Assembly (NCBI GenBank): GCA_963971535.1
Contig: OZ020589.1
Location: 92,941,182 to 93,005,181, forward strand
Reading direction: 5' to 3'
Length of the DNA: 64,000 nucleotides
Source: Notolepis coatsorum
Taxonomy: Eukaryota; Chordata; Actinopteri; Aulopiformes; Paralepididae
Positions 54,193 through 64,000 of the stretch are shown in pieces; the first letter of the stretch is position 1; each line of letters begins with the position of its first letter. The position numbers and the translations under genes were made by a program. The notes under the pieces were generated by a model that saw only the letters and a list, made by a program, of their open reading frames with translations, had not been told where the DNA came from and ran no database searches.

Positions 54193-56596
54193 CGACACAA
54201 ATTAACCACCGTAACCACCTCCACCCAAATATCCACACATAATATGACTCAATGTGCGCAGTGTGGCAGCGAGCTTTTGGCGAGTGCACGCATAGCGCAT
54301 CCCCGTTGACTCCATGCGCGGAGGCAGACAGCGAGCCATGACGATCTGTCTACCACCCACGCCACGACGTCTAGCAGTCCCCATACCCCCGTTAAAACGA
54401 AAATCTGCGCAGTGTGGCAGCGAGCTTCAACGAGTGCACACACATCGCATCCCCGTCAACGCGTGGAGGCAGATAGCGAGCCACGACGACCTGTCTACCA
54501 ACACCGCCATCGCAGGTGCAGCCGAGCAGAGTGACCCCTCACACGCAGATCCATCTGCGTGGAGAGTCCCTAACCTGTCCTCAAAGCATGCTCCGACTTA
54601 CGGCCCACCATCATGAACGCAACATCCAAGCCACTGGCACGGAGACCTGGTGAGAGCCAGAGAGTATGGCCCACCACTGGTTGCTACAACATCATTGCCC
54701 TGACGCCGGCCAATACCACTACCAGCACTAGAAATCCCCAAAAACTAACAATAAACTGCATTTAAAACCTACAGAGAATAACAATAAACAATAAACATAA
54801 CAATACACTGCATTTGAAACCTATAGAGAATAACAATAAACAATATACAAGTCCAAACTAGGAGAGAAAGAGAGAGCGTTTTGGGGGGGCCGAGGGGGGA
54901 AGAGAAAATGGAAGAGAGGTGGAGGAGGGATACCTCTAAGCGAGATTCCTCGTCCATATAACACCTTATTACAATATAGCCTGTGCCACATAACCATGCG
55001 GGGAGTGAGGGGGAGGGAGAGAGAGAAGGGGGCGAGGGGGGAAGAGGAACTAAAAGGGAGGGAGAGAGAGAGGGGGGTTGAGGGGGGAAGAGGGAATGGT
55101 AGGGAGGGAGAGAGAGAGAGGGGTTGAGGAGGGGGGGGGATACGTGAGGGGGAGGGAGAGAGAGGGAGAAAGAGAGAGAGAGGGGGGGGGGGGGGAAAGG
55201 GAGAGAGAGGGAGTGAGAAGAGAGAGGGAGGGAGAGAGGGAGAGAGAGCAAGGGAGTTGAGGGGGGGGGATAGGGAGGAGGAGGGGGGGTAGGGAGAGAG
55301 AGAGGGGGGTCGAGGGGGGAAGAGGGAATGGTAGAGGGGGTTAGGGAGAGAAAGAGAGATAGGGAGAGAAAGGGCGAGTTAGGGAGAGTGAGGGGGAGGG
55401 GGGGACCTGGGCCCCACATTCCACCACCAGATTAAACTATTTCCCCAAATTATCACAGCATAACAATCTAACTCTATTATTAAACTAACCTCTAAATGAA
55501 ATCGTTCTGTGTGTAGAACCCAAAAACAGTTTCGAATGGAAACTTACCATCGCCTCTGCTGCCCCTTACCGCATTCCTAAATAAACTCCACCTTCCCCTC
55601 AACAATGGACGCCCGGCGCCCCAATCAAGATGGCCGCCTCATCGCGAGATATCCCGAGAGTCTCGTCATGCTATGTCGTTAGCACAGTTAGCTTAGCATA
55701 TTAGCTTCGTTAGCTTTAGCCCAGCGCAGGCCGCCAGTCCGTCCTCCGCTCCACGCACCCTTATGACGTCACAACCGGCGACCGCTTAGCCGTTAGCGCG
55801 GCTAGTTAGCATTAGCTTAGCTTCACCCACGACACCATAATAACGTTCCCCAACGGCCCATTGTCCTCTTTCGCCGCGCGGGCCGACACCTCGCAATGTT
55901 AACGCAACACCACTTTCCCCACAACAGAACTCTAATCCTCTCCAAACGCCAGTGTAAAAAATAAAAACATTACATCACACAGGCCTTCTCAAAACACTAG
56001 CTTGACCCCACCGCCTTCGCTACCGCGGTGCCCAGGACGACTTCCGGGTCAAACTTTCACTCGTTCCGATCCCTCAATATATTAAACAACCACTTTATCC
56101 GCGTCGAATTTGAAAATTTTAAAGTGCTTTACACATCCCCGTAATCCCATGATACTACCGATCGACATTATACTCTCGAAACTACGCCGCTTCGTCACTA
56201 GTATTCTCCGGTCGCCCCCAGGCTAATGTAGCAGCTAACTGCTGCCGCGTTCCAACGGCCCTCGAAAAAACCGGCGTTCTACTATTACATTTCCCCACGG
56301 CTGTTTGGTCATTAAAATTTCATAAAAATACAACAATAAACTCTTACGTTTCCTCAATCATTCCTATCCATAGCCATCATTCAAACATACATATTATTGC
56401 CACTCCTAACCACAAATAAAAACACAAACATCCATTCAGATTTACATACTATTGTTACCAGAACGTCCGCGCGGCCATTTAAAAAAATTCACATTTCGTT
56501 TCACTTTATTCAATAACTTCCGCGCGACTATTAAAAACGAGATCAAGTGCAATCGTACACTTTAACTATACTGACTGTTTAAGATTACAACCAGTA
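54193..56596. other. Region with tandem pair, polypurine tract and CpG-rich patch; no supported gene
   Basis: Two diverged copies of a roughly 150-bp unit (GCGCAGTGTGGCAGCGAGCTT at 54255 and 54408). Then the purine tract 54859-55405. Then 55550-56250, rich in CpG and in GTTAGC/GCTTAGC units, with AAGATGGCCGCC (YY1-like) after a CCAAT box near 55620. This last part looks like a promoter, but no downstream coding sequence is recognisable. It could be X leader DNA or a separate fragment. Confidence 0.5.
54859..55405 (+). repeat. Long polypurine (G/A) tract
   Basis: About 550 bp almost entirely G and A on the plus strand (GAGAGGGAGGGAGA-type units with runs of up to 11 G), with a pyrimidine-richer gap at about 54935-55000. 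Long frames on the opposite strand (Leu/Ser/Pro only) are artefacts of this. Confidence 0.9.
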
Positions 56597-57062
56597 GGCG
56601 GTTAGGTGGCCGAGCGGAGATTGCGTTCGTCACCAACCCCGGAGCTGTGAGCTGGATTCGCCTGTTCGAATCCAGCTCACAGCTCCGGGGTTGTCACCAG
56701 CTTGGCTGGCCGTCTGCACTAATACAATTGGCTGTATTAGAGGGTGGGAGAAGCTGGCGGGGTGGGTCCGGGTCGTTGTAAACAGCGACTCCTACAGTTC
56801 GGTCGGGGCGCCTGCTAAGCGCGGATAGGACTCGAGGGGGATAGTGTGGTCCTCCCACACGCTACGCCCTCTCGATGAGAATCCGCGCTGCCAGGTGAAA
56901 AGAAGCGGTGATTGGCTGGACGTGTGTCGGAGGAAGCACGTGGTAGCCTCCACTCTCCCAGATGATCTGACTGTGGGGGGTAAGTGCACAGCGACCAGGA
57001 AGGGACTGGGAATTGGCATACGACTAACATTGGGATGGGAGAAAATCGGAGGAAAATGGAGG

Positions 57063-57090
<28 letters not shown>
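56597..57090 (+). mobile_element. tRNA-derived SINE with long poly(A) tail
   Basis: Head with tRNA-Leu-like A box (TAGGTGGCCGAGCGG) and a B-box-like GTTCGAATCC, a long unrelated body, and a pure A tail (about 57063-57090). Flanked by a perfect TSD AAGATTACAACCAGTA (56581-56596 and 57090-57105). Inside the head, a 21-bp stretch (GAGCTGTGAGCTGGATTCG region) is repeated inverted, forming a strong stem near 56640-56690. Confidence 0.88.
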
Positions 57091-57093
<3 letters not shown>

Positions 57094-58293
57094 TTACAAC
57101 CAGTAAGTTGAACCGACACTTTATTAAAGTACTATTTTGTCCGCCAGCCATCACGCCAGCCATCACAGCGGTCGAGTCTCGCAATATGTCCTAGCGAATC
57201 ACGCACTAAAAAAGATTCCGTGACTATGGGTGTAAAGGCCGAATGAGTGTTTTTTGTTATTGATTATTATTATTATTAGTATTAATATTATCATTATTAC
57301 TATTATTATTATCATTATTAGAAGGTTACAATTTATGGGAATGTTACAATTTATGGGAATGTAATGATTTATGGGAATGTAATGATTTATGGGAATGTTA
57401 TGACTCTGTGTAACCTGTTGGGTGGTCTCTGTTGCGCTGTGGGTGGATCACCTGCACCTGTCAGGTGATCAGCCACGGCGCGACGGAGATCATTAAATAG
57501 GTGATAGGAATCAGCTGTGGGCGGTAGCCGATGGGGAAGGCATATGATTTTCTTACCGCTTAGGAAGCTTAACGCTTTAGAACGCTTAGAACGCTTCAGC
57601 GCTTCAGGACGCTTCGGGAACGTTTTTAGATTAGTCTTATTTAGGAAACACTTTAAGCAATTAGACCAGGTTATATGACGCTTAGGATCGCTGTGATCAA
57701 CCCTCCCATGTAACCTACTTATTCTAATTAAATCGGATCACCACATCGGTGTCTGATAACGGAGCTTAATGTGTGGAAGACTATTTCTTTGAACGTTGAG
57801 CGCGTATGGATTCACTCCCCGTCTACACCAGGAAGCGGCACCGGCATGTTGCCGCTACATTAAGTAAGAAAATCGCTTTTATTGAAGTCACAGGGGCTTC
57901 GGTAAAGTGAAAGAGGACTCGCGCAGATATTGACGCGACCCAAGGCAGAGGTGCGCGTCAATAAGGACAACTGACGAGGAGGACTGAGTCGCAAGAGGAC
58001 TGACAAGGATCCAGTATTGTTGAGAGAGACAATCACCGATCATCGATCAGCAGGAAGGAATCGATCCACACCACCAAACAGTGAATGATCACAGCCCGAG
58101 GACATCGCTGCCTGTGATCAGCAACAGGATCGATCAACGAAAGCATCACCACTCCCTCCCGGCTCGAGGACAACAAACGGAACGTGCGTGAGTAGAGTGT
58201 ATGAATGGAATAGACATAGACACTACTGCGTACGTGACGCGCGCAAACGGCGCTGTGGAATATAAGCCAAATTATAAAGCTGTCTTAAGAACT
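57091..58293. other. Repeat-rich DNA without a supported gene
   Basis: (ATT)n tract at 57259-57320; about five copies of a 19-20-bp unit (TTTATGGGAATGT) at 57330-57400; a perfect 9-bp hairpin GATCACCTG/CAGGTGATC (57446-57454 and 57462-57470); and GAACGCTT-type short repeats near 57570-57615. 57457-57566 recurs directly at 60138-60240, and 58160-58293 recurs inverted at 60005-60137, so this flank was rearranged together with the LINE between. Confidence 0.6.
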
Positions 58294-58345
58294 GGTGGAT
58301 AAATATAGACAAGATGTCAAGATGTCAGATATTTATCCACCAGTT
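58290..58345. repeat. Perfect 17-bp inverted repeat at the LINE 3' end
   Basis: AACTGGTGGATAAATAT at 58290-58306 and its complement at 58329-58345, with a 22-nt loop. It lies exactly where the LINE meets the inverted flank copy. Confidence 0.9.
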
Positions 58346-60004
58346 ATTTGAAATTTATTTGAAGGATAAACCCCTTGAGATATGCTATCTCGTTTTCGAG
58401 GGGGTCCTTAACATAGGATACAAAACATACAATACAATACATAACAAAACAAAAAAACAAGACAACAAATGCACTTATACACTGACAGACGCTCTCCCAA
58501 GCTCACTCCCACAATCCACACTGATTCCTCCCAAGAGGATCACCAATATATATATATATATGTTCCCTTATAAAACACAAACAAAATTATAATTTGATCT
58601 GAAAATGACATTTAAGCCCTAACACAGTAAATCAATAACAAGTGCAAGTAGTCTGTAGATGAGTGAACAAAGATATCTTGAATAACCTGTAAGAAGTAAG
58701 AGATCTGAGTGAACTAGGCAGTTTGTTCCAATCAGCTGGTGCTTTATATTTAAAGGCAAGTCGACCGATAGCTTTGATGGTTCGAGGTATACTAAAGAAA
58801 GGAAGATCCGTGTGTCTTAAATTATAAGTTGAACTATATGGTGTTAAGAACTGCTTTAGATAGGGGGGATAATTAAAGTAAATACATTTGTAAACAAAAA
58901 GCAACCAATGAAAATGTCTTCTGAATTGGGGAGAAAGCCAGTTTAACAACTCAAACATAAGACAGTGATGGGTTCTATAAGGACACCTCAATATAAATCT
59001 GCAAACACTATTATAAGTAACATTTAAAGGACGGAGATTTGTTAGTGTGGTGTTTTGATAGACTATGTCTGCGTAATCCATTATTGGAAGTACCAGCTGT
59101 ATAATGATTCTTTTCCTAACCTGAAGAGAAAAACAGTTAATAGAACGATACAATATTCTCAGGCTACAATTTGTTTTCTTCATCACAGCATCAATATGTG
59201 ACTTGAAGGTGAGTTGAGAATCAAGCCAAAGACCCAGATACTTATATTCATCGACAGTTTCAAGAGGAGCATCATCTAAAAACGTAATCGACAACTGATT
59301 TGATATTTGCACCAGATTTGATCTAGTACCAAACAGCATACTATATGACTTCTTCTTATTTAATAAAAGTTTGTTAATAGATAACCATTTCTGGACAGCA
59401 TCAAAATGAGTCTGTAAAGAGTACTGAATTTGTTGAATATCAGACTTAGAAGAATAAATCACTGTATCGTCAGCATACAATTGAGTAAGACAGTCAGATG
59501 GTATCAGGGTGAGATCATTAACAAATATAGAAAATAATAATGGTCCTAAAGATGATCCTTGAGGAACACCTTTATCCATAATCAAAAAATCAGACTGTTT
59601 ACCCTGATATGATACACACTGACGTCTCTGGTGGAGATAGGAATTGAACCAAAGTAAAGAATTATTAGAGACACCAATAGCACACAGTTTGTCAAGAAGA
59701 AGATAATGATCAACCAAATCAAAAGCCTTTGTGAGATCTATAAATATTGCACCAGTAACCATGTTATTGTCCATTGCTGAGTGGACATCATTGGTCAACT
59801 TCAGAAGGGCTGTAGTTGTGGAGTAGTTTGGCCTGAAACCAGATTGGCATGGTGATAAAATATGAGAATCATTAACATAATGGGATAATTGATAAAAAAT
59901 TTGTTTTTCAAATACTTTTGCTATACTATTAATAATTGAAATTGGTCTATAATTATTGAGATCAGAAGGATCACCACCTTTATGCAATGGAATGACTTTT
60001 GCAC
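58294..60004 (-). mobile_element. 5'-truncated L2/Rex-like LINE
   Basis: 3' UTR on the minus strand includes GGACCCCCTCGAAAACGAGA and CTCAAGGGGTTTATCC, a motif common in fish L2-type LINEs; (TA)n at about 58548-58562. The RT frame lacks the endonuclease and begins at LKNWK. The 5' end joins an inverted copy of the 58160-58293 flank. Confidence 0.8.
58632..59987 (-). CDS. LINE reverse transcriptase fragment
   Basis: 451 codons from an internal Met: GGDPSDLNNYRPISIINSIA, CQSGFRPNYSTTTALLKL, AIFIDLTKAFDLVDHYLL, KGVPQGSSLGPLLFSIFVND and the catalytic TQLYADDTVIYSS, then the C-terminal domain. Clearly different from the two L2 copies at 20046-22070 and 27065-28447. The frame is intact over its length; upstream, the same frame reads SCLKNWKCAKVIPLHK before a stop. 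Confidence 0.92.
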   Translation of the reverse strand: MHKGGDPSDLNNYRPISIINSIAKVFEKQIFYQLSHYVNDSHILSPCQSGFRPNYSTTTALLKLTNDVHSAMDNNMVTGAIFIDLTKAFDLVDHYLLLDKLCAIGVSNNSLLWFNSYLHQRRQCVSYQGKQSDFLIMDKGVPQGSSLGPLLFSIFVNDLTLIPSDCLTQLYADDTVIYSSKSDIQQIQYSLQTHFDAVQKWLSINKLLLNKKKSYSMLFGTRSNLVQISNQLSITFLDDAPLETVDEYKYLGLWLDSQLTFKSHIDAVMKKTNCSLRILYRSINCFSLQVRKRIIIQLVLPIMDYADIVYQNTTLTNLRPLNVTYNSVCRFILRCPYRTHHCLMFELLNWLSPQFRRHFHWLLFVYKCIYFNYPPYLKQFLTPYSSTYNLRHTDLPFFSIPRTIKAIGRLAFKYKAPADWNKLPSSLRSLTSYRLFKISLFTHLQTTCTCY

Positions 60005-61095
60005 ATTTCCAGTTCTTAAGACAGCTTTATAATTTGGCTTATATTCCACAGCGCCGTTTGCGCGTGCCACGTACGCAGTAGTATCTATGTCTATTCCATT
60101 CATACACTTTACTCACGCACGTTCCGTTTGTTGTCCTGTCAGGTGATCAGCCACGGCGCGACGGAGATCCTTAAATAGGTGATAGGAATCAGCTGTGGGC
60201 GGTAGCCGATGGGGAAGGCATATGATTTTCTTACCGCTTAGGAAACCGTTACTTACCGTTACTTACCGTTTCTGTAATCCACATTCTCAATATGAGGACA
60301 ACCCCTCGTCAACTTAATCTATTTGAAAAATACCCTAATGCGGGCATAATTCTCCATTTAGTTCGGTCGATATTGAGTGCAGAGAGCACGATTCGTCGAA
60401 TTGAAACTTCCTCAGCTGCCTTTGCACCAATATGTTACAACCTACGTACTTCTAGGTAGCACCTAACCGCTCATATCTACCGTGACTCGGTTATCCCTAT
60501 GATCCATAACAAGTCCCCTGTACCCATACCGATCGCCTCCGTACTTTACCACATCTGATTACATAATCCAAACAACGTTGAACTATTGCATCTACGTCCC
60601 GATGGAACACGCCTCGCCCGGGCGCTGCTTGAGTAACAGCTCCCAGCCGACACCCGCCCCACCTCACCGGCGCAAATACATATTCCCTCCATTGTTCAGA
60701 TACGCAAAAAATTTCCAACATCGCTGCGCCCGGTTCTGAGAAATGATTAGGTTTCATATCCCAGAATACGCATCTGTCGAATCTTGCCAACACCAGATAT
60801 ACCGCGCCTATGATCAATAAGCCTTTCATCTCATGTAGTCCGACGCTTCGACCCGCAATATGAATACAGTAGTTATGCCACCCAACGCTTCTTCATATTA
60901 CTATATGAGGTATTATCTTATAAACCCCCTTGGTTCTAACTGAACAACCACATTTCTCGTCATCACTCACCTATTTCTCAGGTTCGATGCTGTCCGAAGT
61001 CCCTCGGTAGCCTCGTTGTTGTTGTCGAGTTTTGAAGAAGAAAAAAAAATTCTCAATTCACGGCCGCTTCTAGTCCTAGGATCACGGCACCAAAA
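60005..61095. other. Rearranged flank and element X leader with primer-binding site
   Basis: 60005-60137 is the inverted copy of 58160-58293, followed by 60138-60240, a direct copy of 57457-57566. 60241-61095 has no convincing ORF; a 110-codon minus-strand frame (60497-60829) has no recognised family. Next to the LTR the minus strand reads TTTTGGTGCCGTGATCC, resembling a tRNA-His primer-binding site (TGGTGCCGTGA). Confidence 0.65.
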
Positions 61096-61848
61096 TGTAG
61101 TACTTTTCTGGGCTAATTGTTCTGTTTAATCAGAACCTAATATCTAATCTGCTCTACGTTGTGTTTAAAACCTTTAAAGCCCTGGAAAGTACTTTTAACA
61201 AAGACCGGGAGGTCTTTGTTTCACGACCAGCGGCACAGCAGGAGAAATGGAGGAGAAGGTAGTTATTTCAAAAGTAGTGGTTTATTAAAATCCACAAAGT
61301 TATACAAAAATTATCTGTTCAATTTAAAATAAAGAATGCTATAGTTGTGATCACTAGACACTATGCCGTCTGCGATCCCAACTAGACTAAGAAAGTAGAT
61401 TGTTGAATGGTCTTTGTTGAGTTGTCTTTGTTCTCTGGCTGATGAACAAAGGTAAAGGTCTGTTCTCCCTCCAAAATGTTCTTTTTGTTCTGCTCCTCTG
61501 CTTCCGCGTCGTCTCCTCCCGTGTGAAGAGGTGGGTGTGGTTCCTTGGTGGTTTCGTTTCAGAGTCTTCCCCCGACATCGTCAACACACCCCCTCTCATA
61601 TCAAAAGCCTGGAGTCTCTGCGTGACGTCACCAAAGTGACATCATCAGATGTTTTCCTCCAATCCCAGGCCTACTAAGTTTGAATGTGAAAATAGGAGGT
61701 TGACTTCACAGCCAGGTCTATATTTCCTTTGTTTTCCAGTCAAAGAACAAACACTGTCTAACAACTTAATACTTGGGTTATTGATCTCACAATATATATA
61801 TTTGAATTGCACTTGATTACATAAACACAGAGATATCATAATTGAACA
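61096..61848 (-). repeat. LTR of retroelement X, copy 2
   Basis: Partner of 36093-36838. On the minus strand it runs TGTTCAATTATG... to ...AAGTACTACA and is followed by the primer-binding site, so it is the 5' LTR. Its outer flank is a BEL LTR, not the Gypsy LTR that flanks copy 1, so the two LTRs do not share a target site. Confidence 0.8.
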
Positions 61849-63475
61849 CATTCTGTTACTGTTACGAAGGATCAGATTAAACCGAATATATATATTTATT
61901 GATTGATATATATTGCATAATATTTGTATATCGTTTGATATCCCTTGTGTATTCCTTGTACATATACACGGAATATCCCTTTAGCCTAGTACAGACCATA
62001 ATATTTCGTTCTCCTATTGGACAGCGGTCCCTTGGGCGCCATTGCCATACCTCCAAGGTCTGGTTCAAAGTCACCGCCAAAGACTTGCCTGGACATGAAC
62101 GGTTCTGCGCAAGGATATGAGACAGGAATAAAGCTGGTACTAGTTTGTTCACCTGACGTATAAATACGGCGCAGGTGAATACAGAAGCACTTAGTCTAAG
62201 AGTTACCCAATAAGTTGAAGCCTCACCCACGATACAACGTGCAGTGAAGTATGGCCTGTTTGGCCCCAAATAGAGCATTGAGACCGCGTGCGAATTAATA
62301 ACTGAAGTATCAGAGTTTAACGCTGTACCGTCGAGTTCGACCTATTCTATTAATTCAGTAATAGTCTATTTATGTATAGTGTATCGTGCGGCTACCGTTC
62401 TACAGTGACCAGCATCACCAACGTTTCCTCGTACCAGCTAGTGTGCTTATCCAGGCTGGGCTGCTTACCCTGGCGCTTTCACCCGAGGAGCCCTAGACGA
62501 GGACCGTGTGGATCATGTACACTGGATAACCTACCGACGACTGCATAGCCCTTTTCGGCTGGATTATATTTGCTTTTGGTCCTGTAATTGATGGAGCGGA
62601 GAATCGCCTACACCCACAATTGTGTGGGATTTACCCTGTGAGGAGCCACGTCGAGCCCGCCTCTCAGAAGCCTGAGGCCGGCTAGCTTTCTTCCATGCGG
62701 AGCTGCATGCTACGGAGAACAGCTGTATTCGTCTGCGGATCAAGAGATTAGTTTCTAGTTTAGTTTAGTTTCTTTAATAGTTGTCATACAGAAGTACAGA
62801 ATACTTTTGTACAAAATGCTTCTTACTGTTGCGCTCCAGAGACTGTGCAAGACAAGATAAGTATGAAATAAAAACATAGTAAAATTAGAAGTAAAAAAAA
62901 AAGAGGTCACAGTGTTCAGTTTAGACATATGTACAATGTTCGATGCAGAATAGACGTAGTTACCATACAATATACAATACTGTGCAGTGTACTAATATAC
63001 AATACTATATAGTGCAAGGCAGAAATGGAGAAATGGGACGAGGTGCAATTTAGGTACAATTCACAGTAGGTGTACGAGTTGTAGTGCAAATCCTTTATCA
63101 ATAAATATAAAGTGTAAGTGTGTTTGTGTGATCTAAAGTGTGGAGAGTGGGTGCTGCAGTGTGTTGTTTGTTTGAGTGAGTGTGTGCGTGTGGGTGTGTG
63201 TGCTGTGTGCATTTGATGGTTGTTGCATAGTGATTATTATTGCACTGTCTCCTGTACTTGGAGTCTTTTTATCATCGTTGACCCAGACTCTACTACCGAC
63301 AAATCCTCTCCCCTTGCTGGCTTACGACCGGAGGGACCCTACCAGTATCTCCCGCTATCTTACCAGAGTACCATAGATATAATTCCTAAGATTCAGGTTG
63401 TATTATTATCTCCTGCGTAATATGAGAATGGACATACGTTATTGATTTGCCTACGCACATTCCTTGTGAATGTGT

Positions 63476-63672
63476 GTGTGTCTTATTCTGATCGCTGTGT
63501 GTGAGTGAGAGGAGTGTGTATGTGTGTGTGTCTTACTCTGATCGCTGTGTGTGAGTGAGAGGAGTGTGTATGTGTGTGTGTCTTACTCTGATCGCTGTGT
63601 GTGAGTGAGAGGAGTGTGTATGTGTGTGTCTTACTCTGATCGCTGTGTGTGAGTGAGAGGAGTGTGTGTGTA
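63476..63672 (+). repeat. 50-bp minisatellite, four copies
   Basis: Units TCTTACTCTGATCGCTG + GTGAGTGAGAGGAGTGTG begin at about 63481, 63531, 63581 and 63629 (period 50, 50, 48). Confidence 0.9.
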
Positions 63673-63787
63673 ATGTATTGTGTCCTGCAGGGGAACAATG
63701 TTTTCAATGTCCAAAATTTGCTATGGGATCATCATGTTATGATGTTGTCTGGAACCCTGAGAAGCCACTCTCACAAAGATAGGTAGT

Positions 63788-63789
63788 GC

Positions 63790-63820
<31 letters not shown>

Positions 63821-63930
63821 TTTATTTTTTTTTTTATTTTTTAATGACTAATCGACGCAACAATTTCTCGTCGACGATTTTTTTATAATCGACGTCGTCG
63901 ATTATGTCGACTAATCGTTGCAGCCCTAGC
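63788..63930. mobile_element. Partial DNA-transposon-like repeat with ATCGACG palindromes
   Basis: A poly(A) then poly(T) stretch followed by nested GACTAATCGACG/CGTCGATTA palindromes, ending TCGTTGCAGCCCTAG. Such ends (CAGGGCTGCAACGATTAGTC on the complement) resemble non-autonomous hAT-type repeats of fishes. The left edge and TSD are not clear. Confidence 0.45.
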
Positions 63931-64000
63931 CAGTAGTAATGTACATAAGACAGTAGTGGTTTAATCATACCATACTTATTAATACAGTCAGGGAATTGTA

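Larger units (their letters stand above)
61860..64000 (+). repeat. Second BEL/Pao LTR, diverged and containing insertions, runs off the window
   Basis: Starts TGTTACGAAGG and follows 3355-4684 with about 10 percent or more divergence. Interrupted at about 62748-63232 by unidentified AT-rich DNA (continuous in the other LTR between GGATTA and TTGCACTGG) and at about 63440-63930 by a minisatellite, an A/T run and the end of another repeat. Resumes near 63931 and reaches the common GGGAATTGTA at the window edge. No gene. Confidence 0.8.

Noticed and set aside
54769-55419. A 216-codon frame of Leu/Ser/Pro on the minus strand
   Set aside because: It is the translation of the polypurine tract; low complexity with no codon structure.
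60497-60829. 110-codon minus-strand frame as a gene
   Set aside because: No recognised family or domain, no promoter or poly(A) context, and it lies in probable retroelement leader.

Overview
The window looks like repeat-dense nuclear DNA from a vertebrate, most likely a ray-finned fish. The basis is the mixture of LINE-2-like elements with TCAA tails, a BEL/Pao element, a chromodomain Gypsy element, a Gmr1-type Gypsy element with integrase upstream of reverse transcriptase, hAT and TTAA-target DNA transposons and a tRNA-derived SINE. I see no convincing host protein-coding gene. Nearly everything is nested mobile DNA, and several insertions can be ordered from their target-site duplications (TSDs).

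Layout: 2-4684 is the 3' part of a BEL/Pao element (pol ORF plus 3' LTR). 4685-7049 holds no gene. 7050-36092 is a young chromodomain Gypsy element that has itself been invaded: an 18.8-kb palindromic element (7349-26156) sits in its 5' LTR, an L2 carrying a TTAA-type MITE sits in gag, and pol contains a 1711-bp tandem duplication. 36093-61848 is bounded by two LTRs of an unassigned retroelement (called X here), read on the minus strand, whose gag/leader segment is present twice. A Gmr1-like element (43165-50930) lies exactly at the junction of the two copies. A purine-rich tract, a SINE and a second LINE lie between 54.2 and 60.2 kb. 61860-64000 is a second, diverged BEL LTR.

The most striking object is the palindromic element 7349-26156. 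It is flanked by a perfect 6-bp TSD (CGCCTC), starts AG and ends CT, and interrupts a Gypsy LTR whose other copy shows the unbroken site. These are hallmarks of Polinton/Maverick (adintovirus-type) integration. It has arms of about 6.6 kb instead of short terminal repeats, and no recognisable polB, integrase, protease or capsid gene. Its only unique DNA is a 1.6-kb centre with three compact virus-like genes, each about 40 bp downstream of a TATA-like box. Each arm carries a tRNA-Glu-like gene with Pol III signals and a terminal block of GC-box, CCAAT, ETS-like and CArG motifs. I infer a fold-back (defective-genome-like) derivative of a Polinton-type virus that integrated recently, presumably using enzymes supplied in trans. 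The protein families of its three genes are not recognised.
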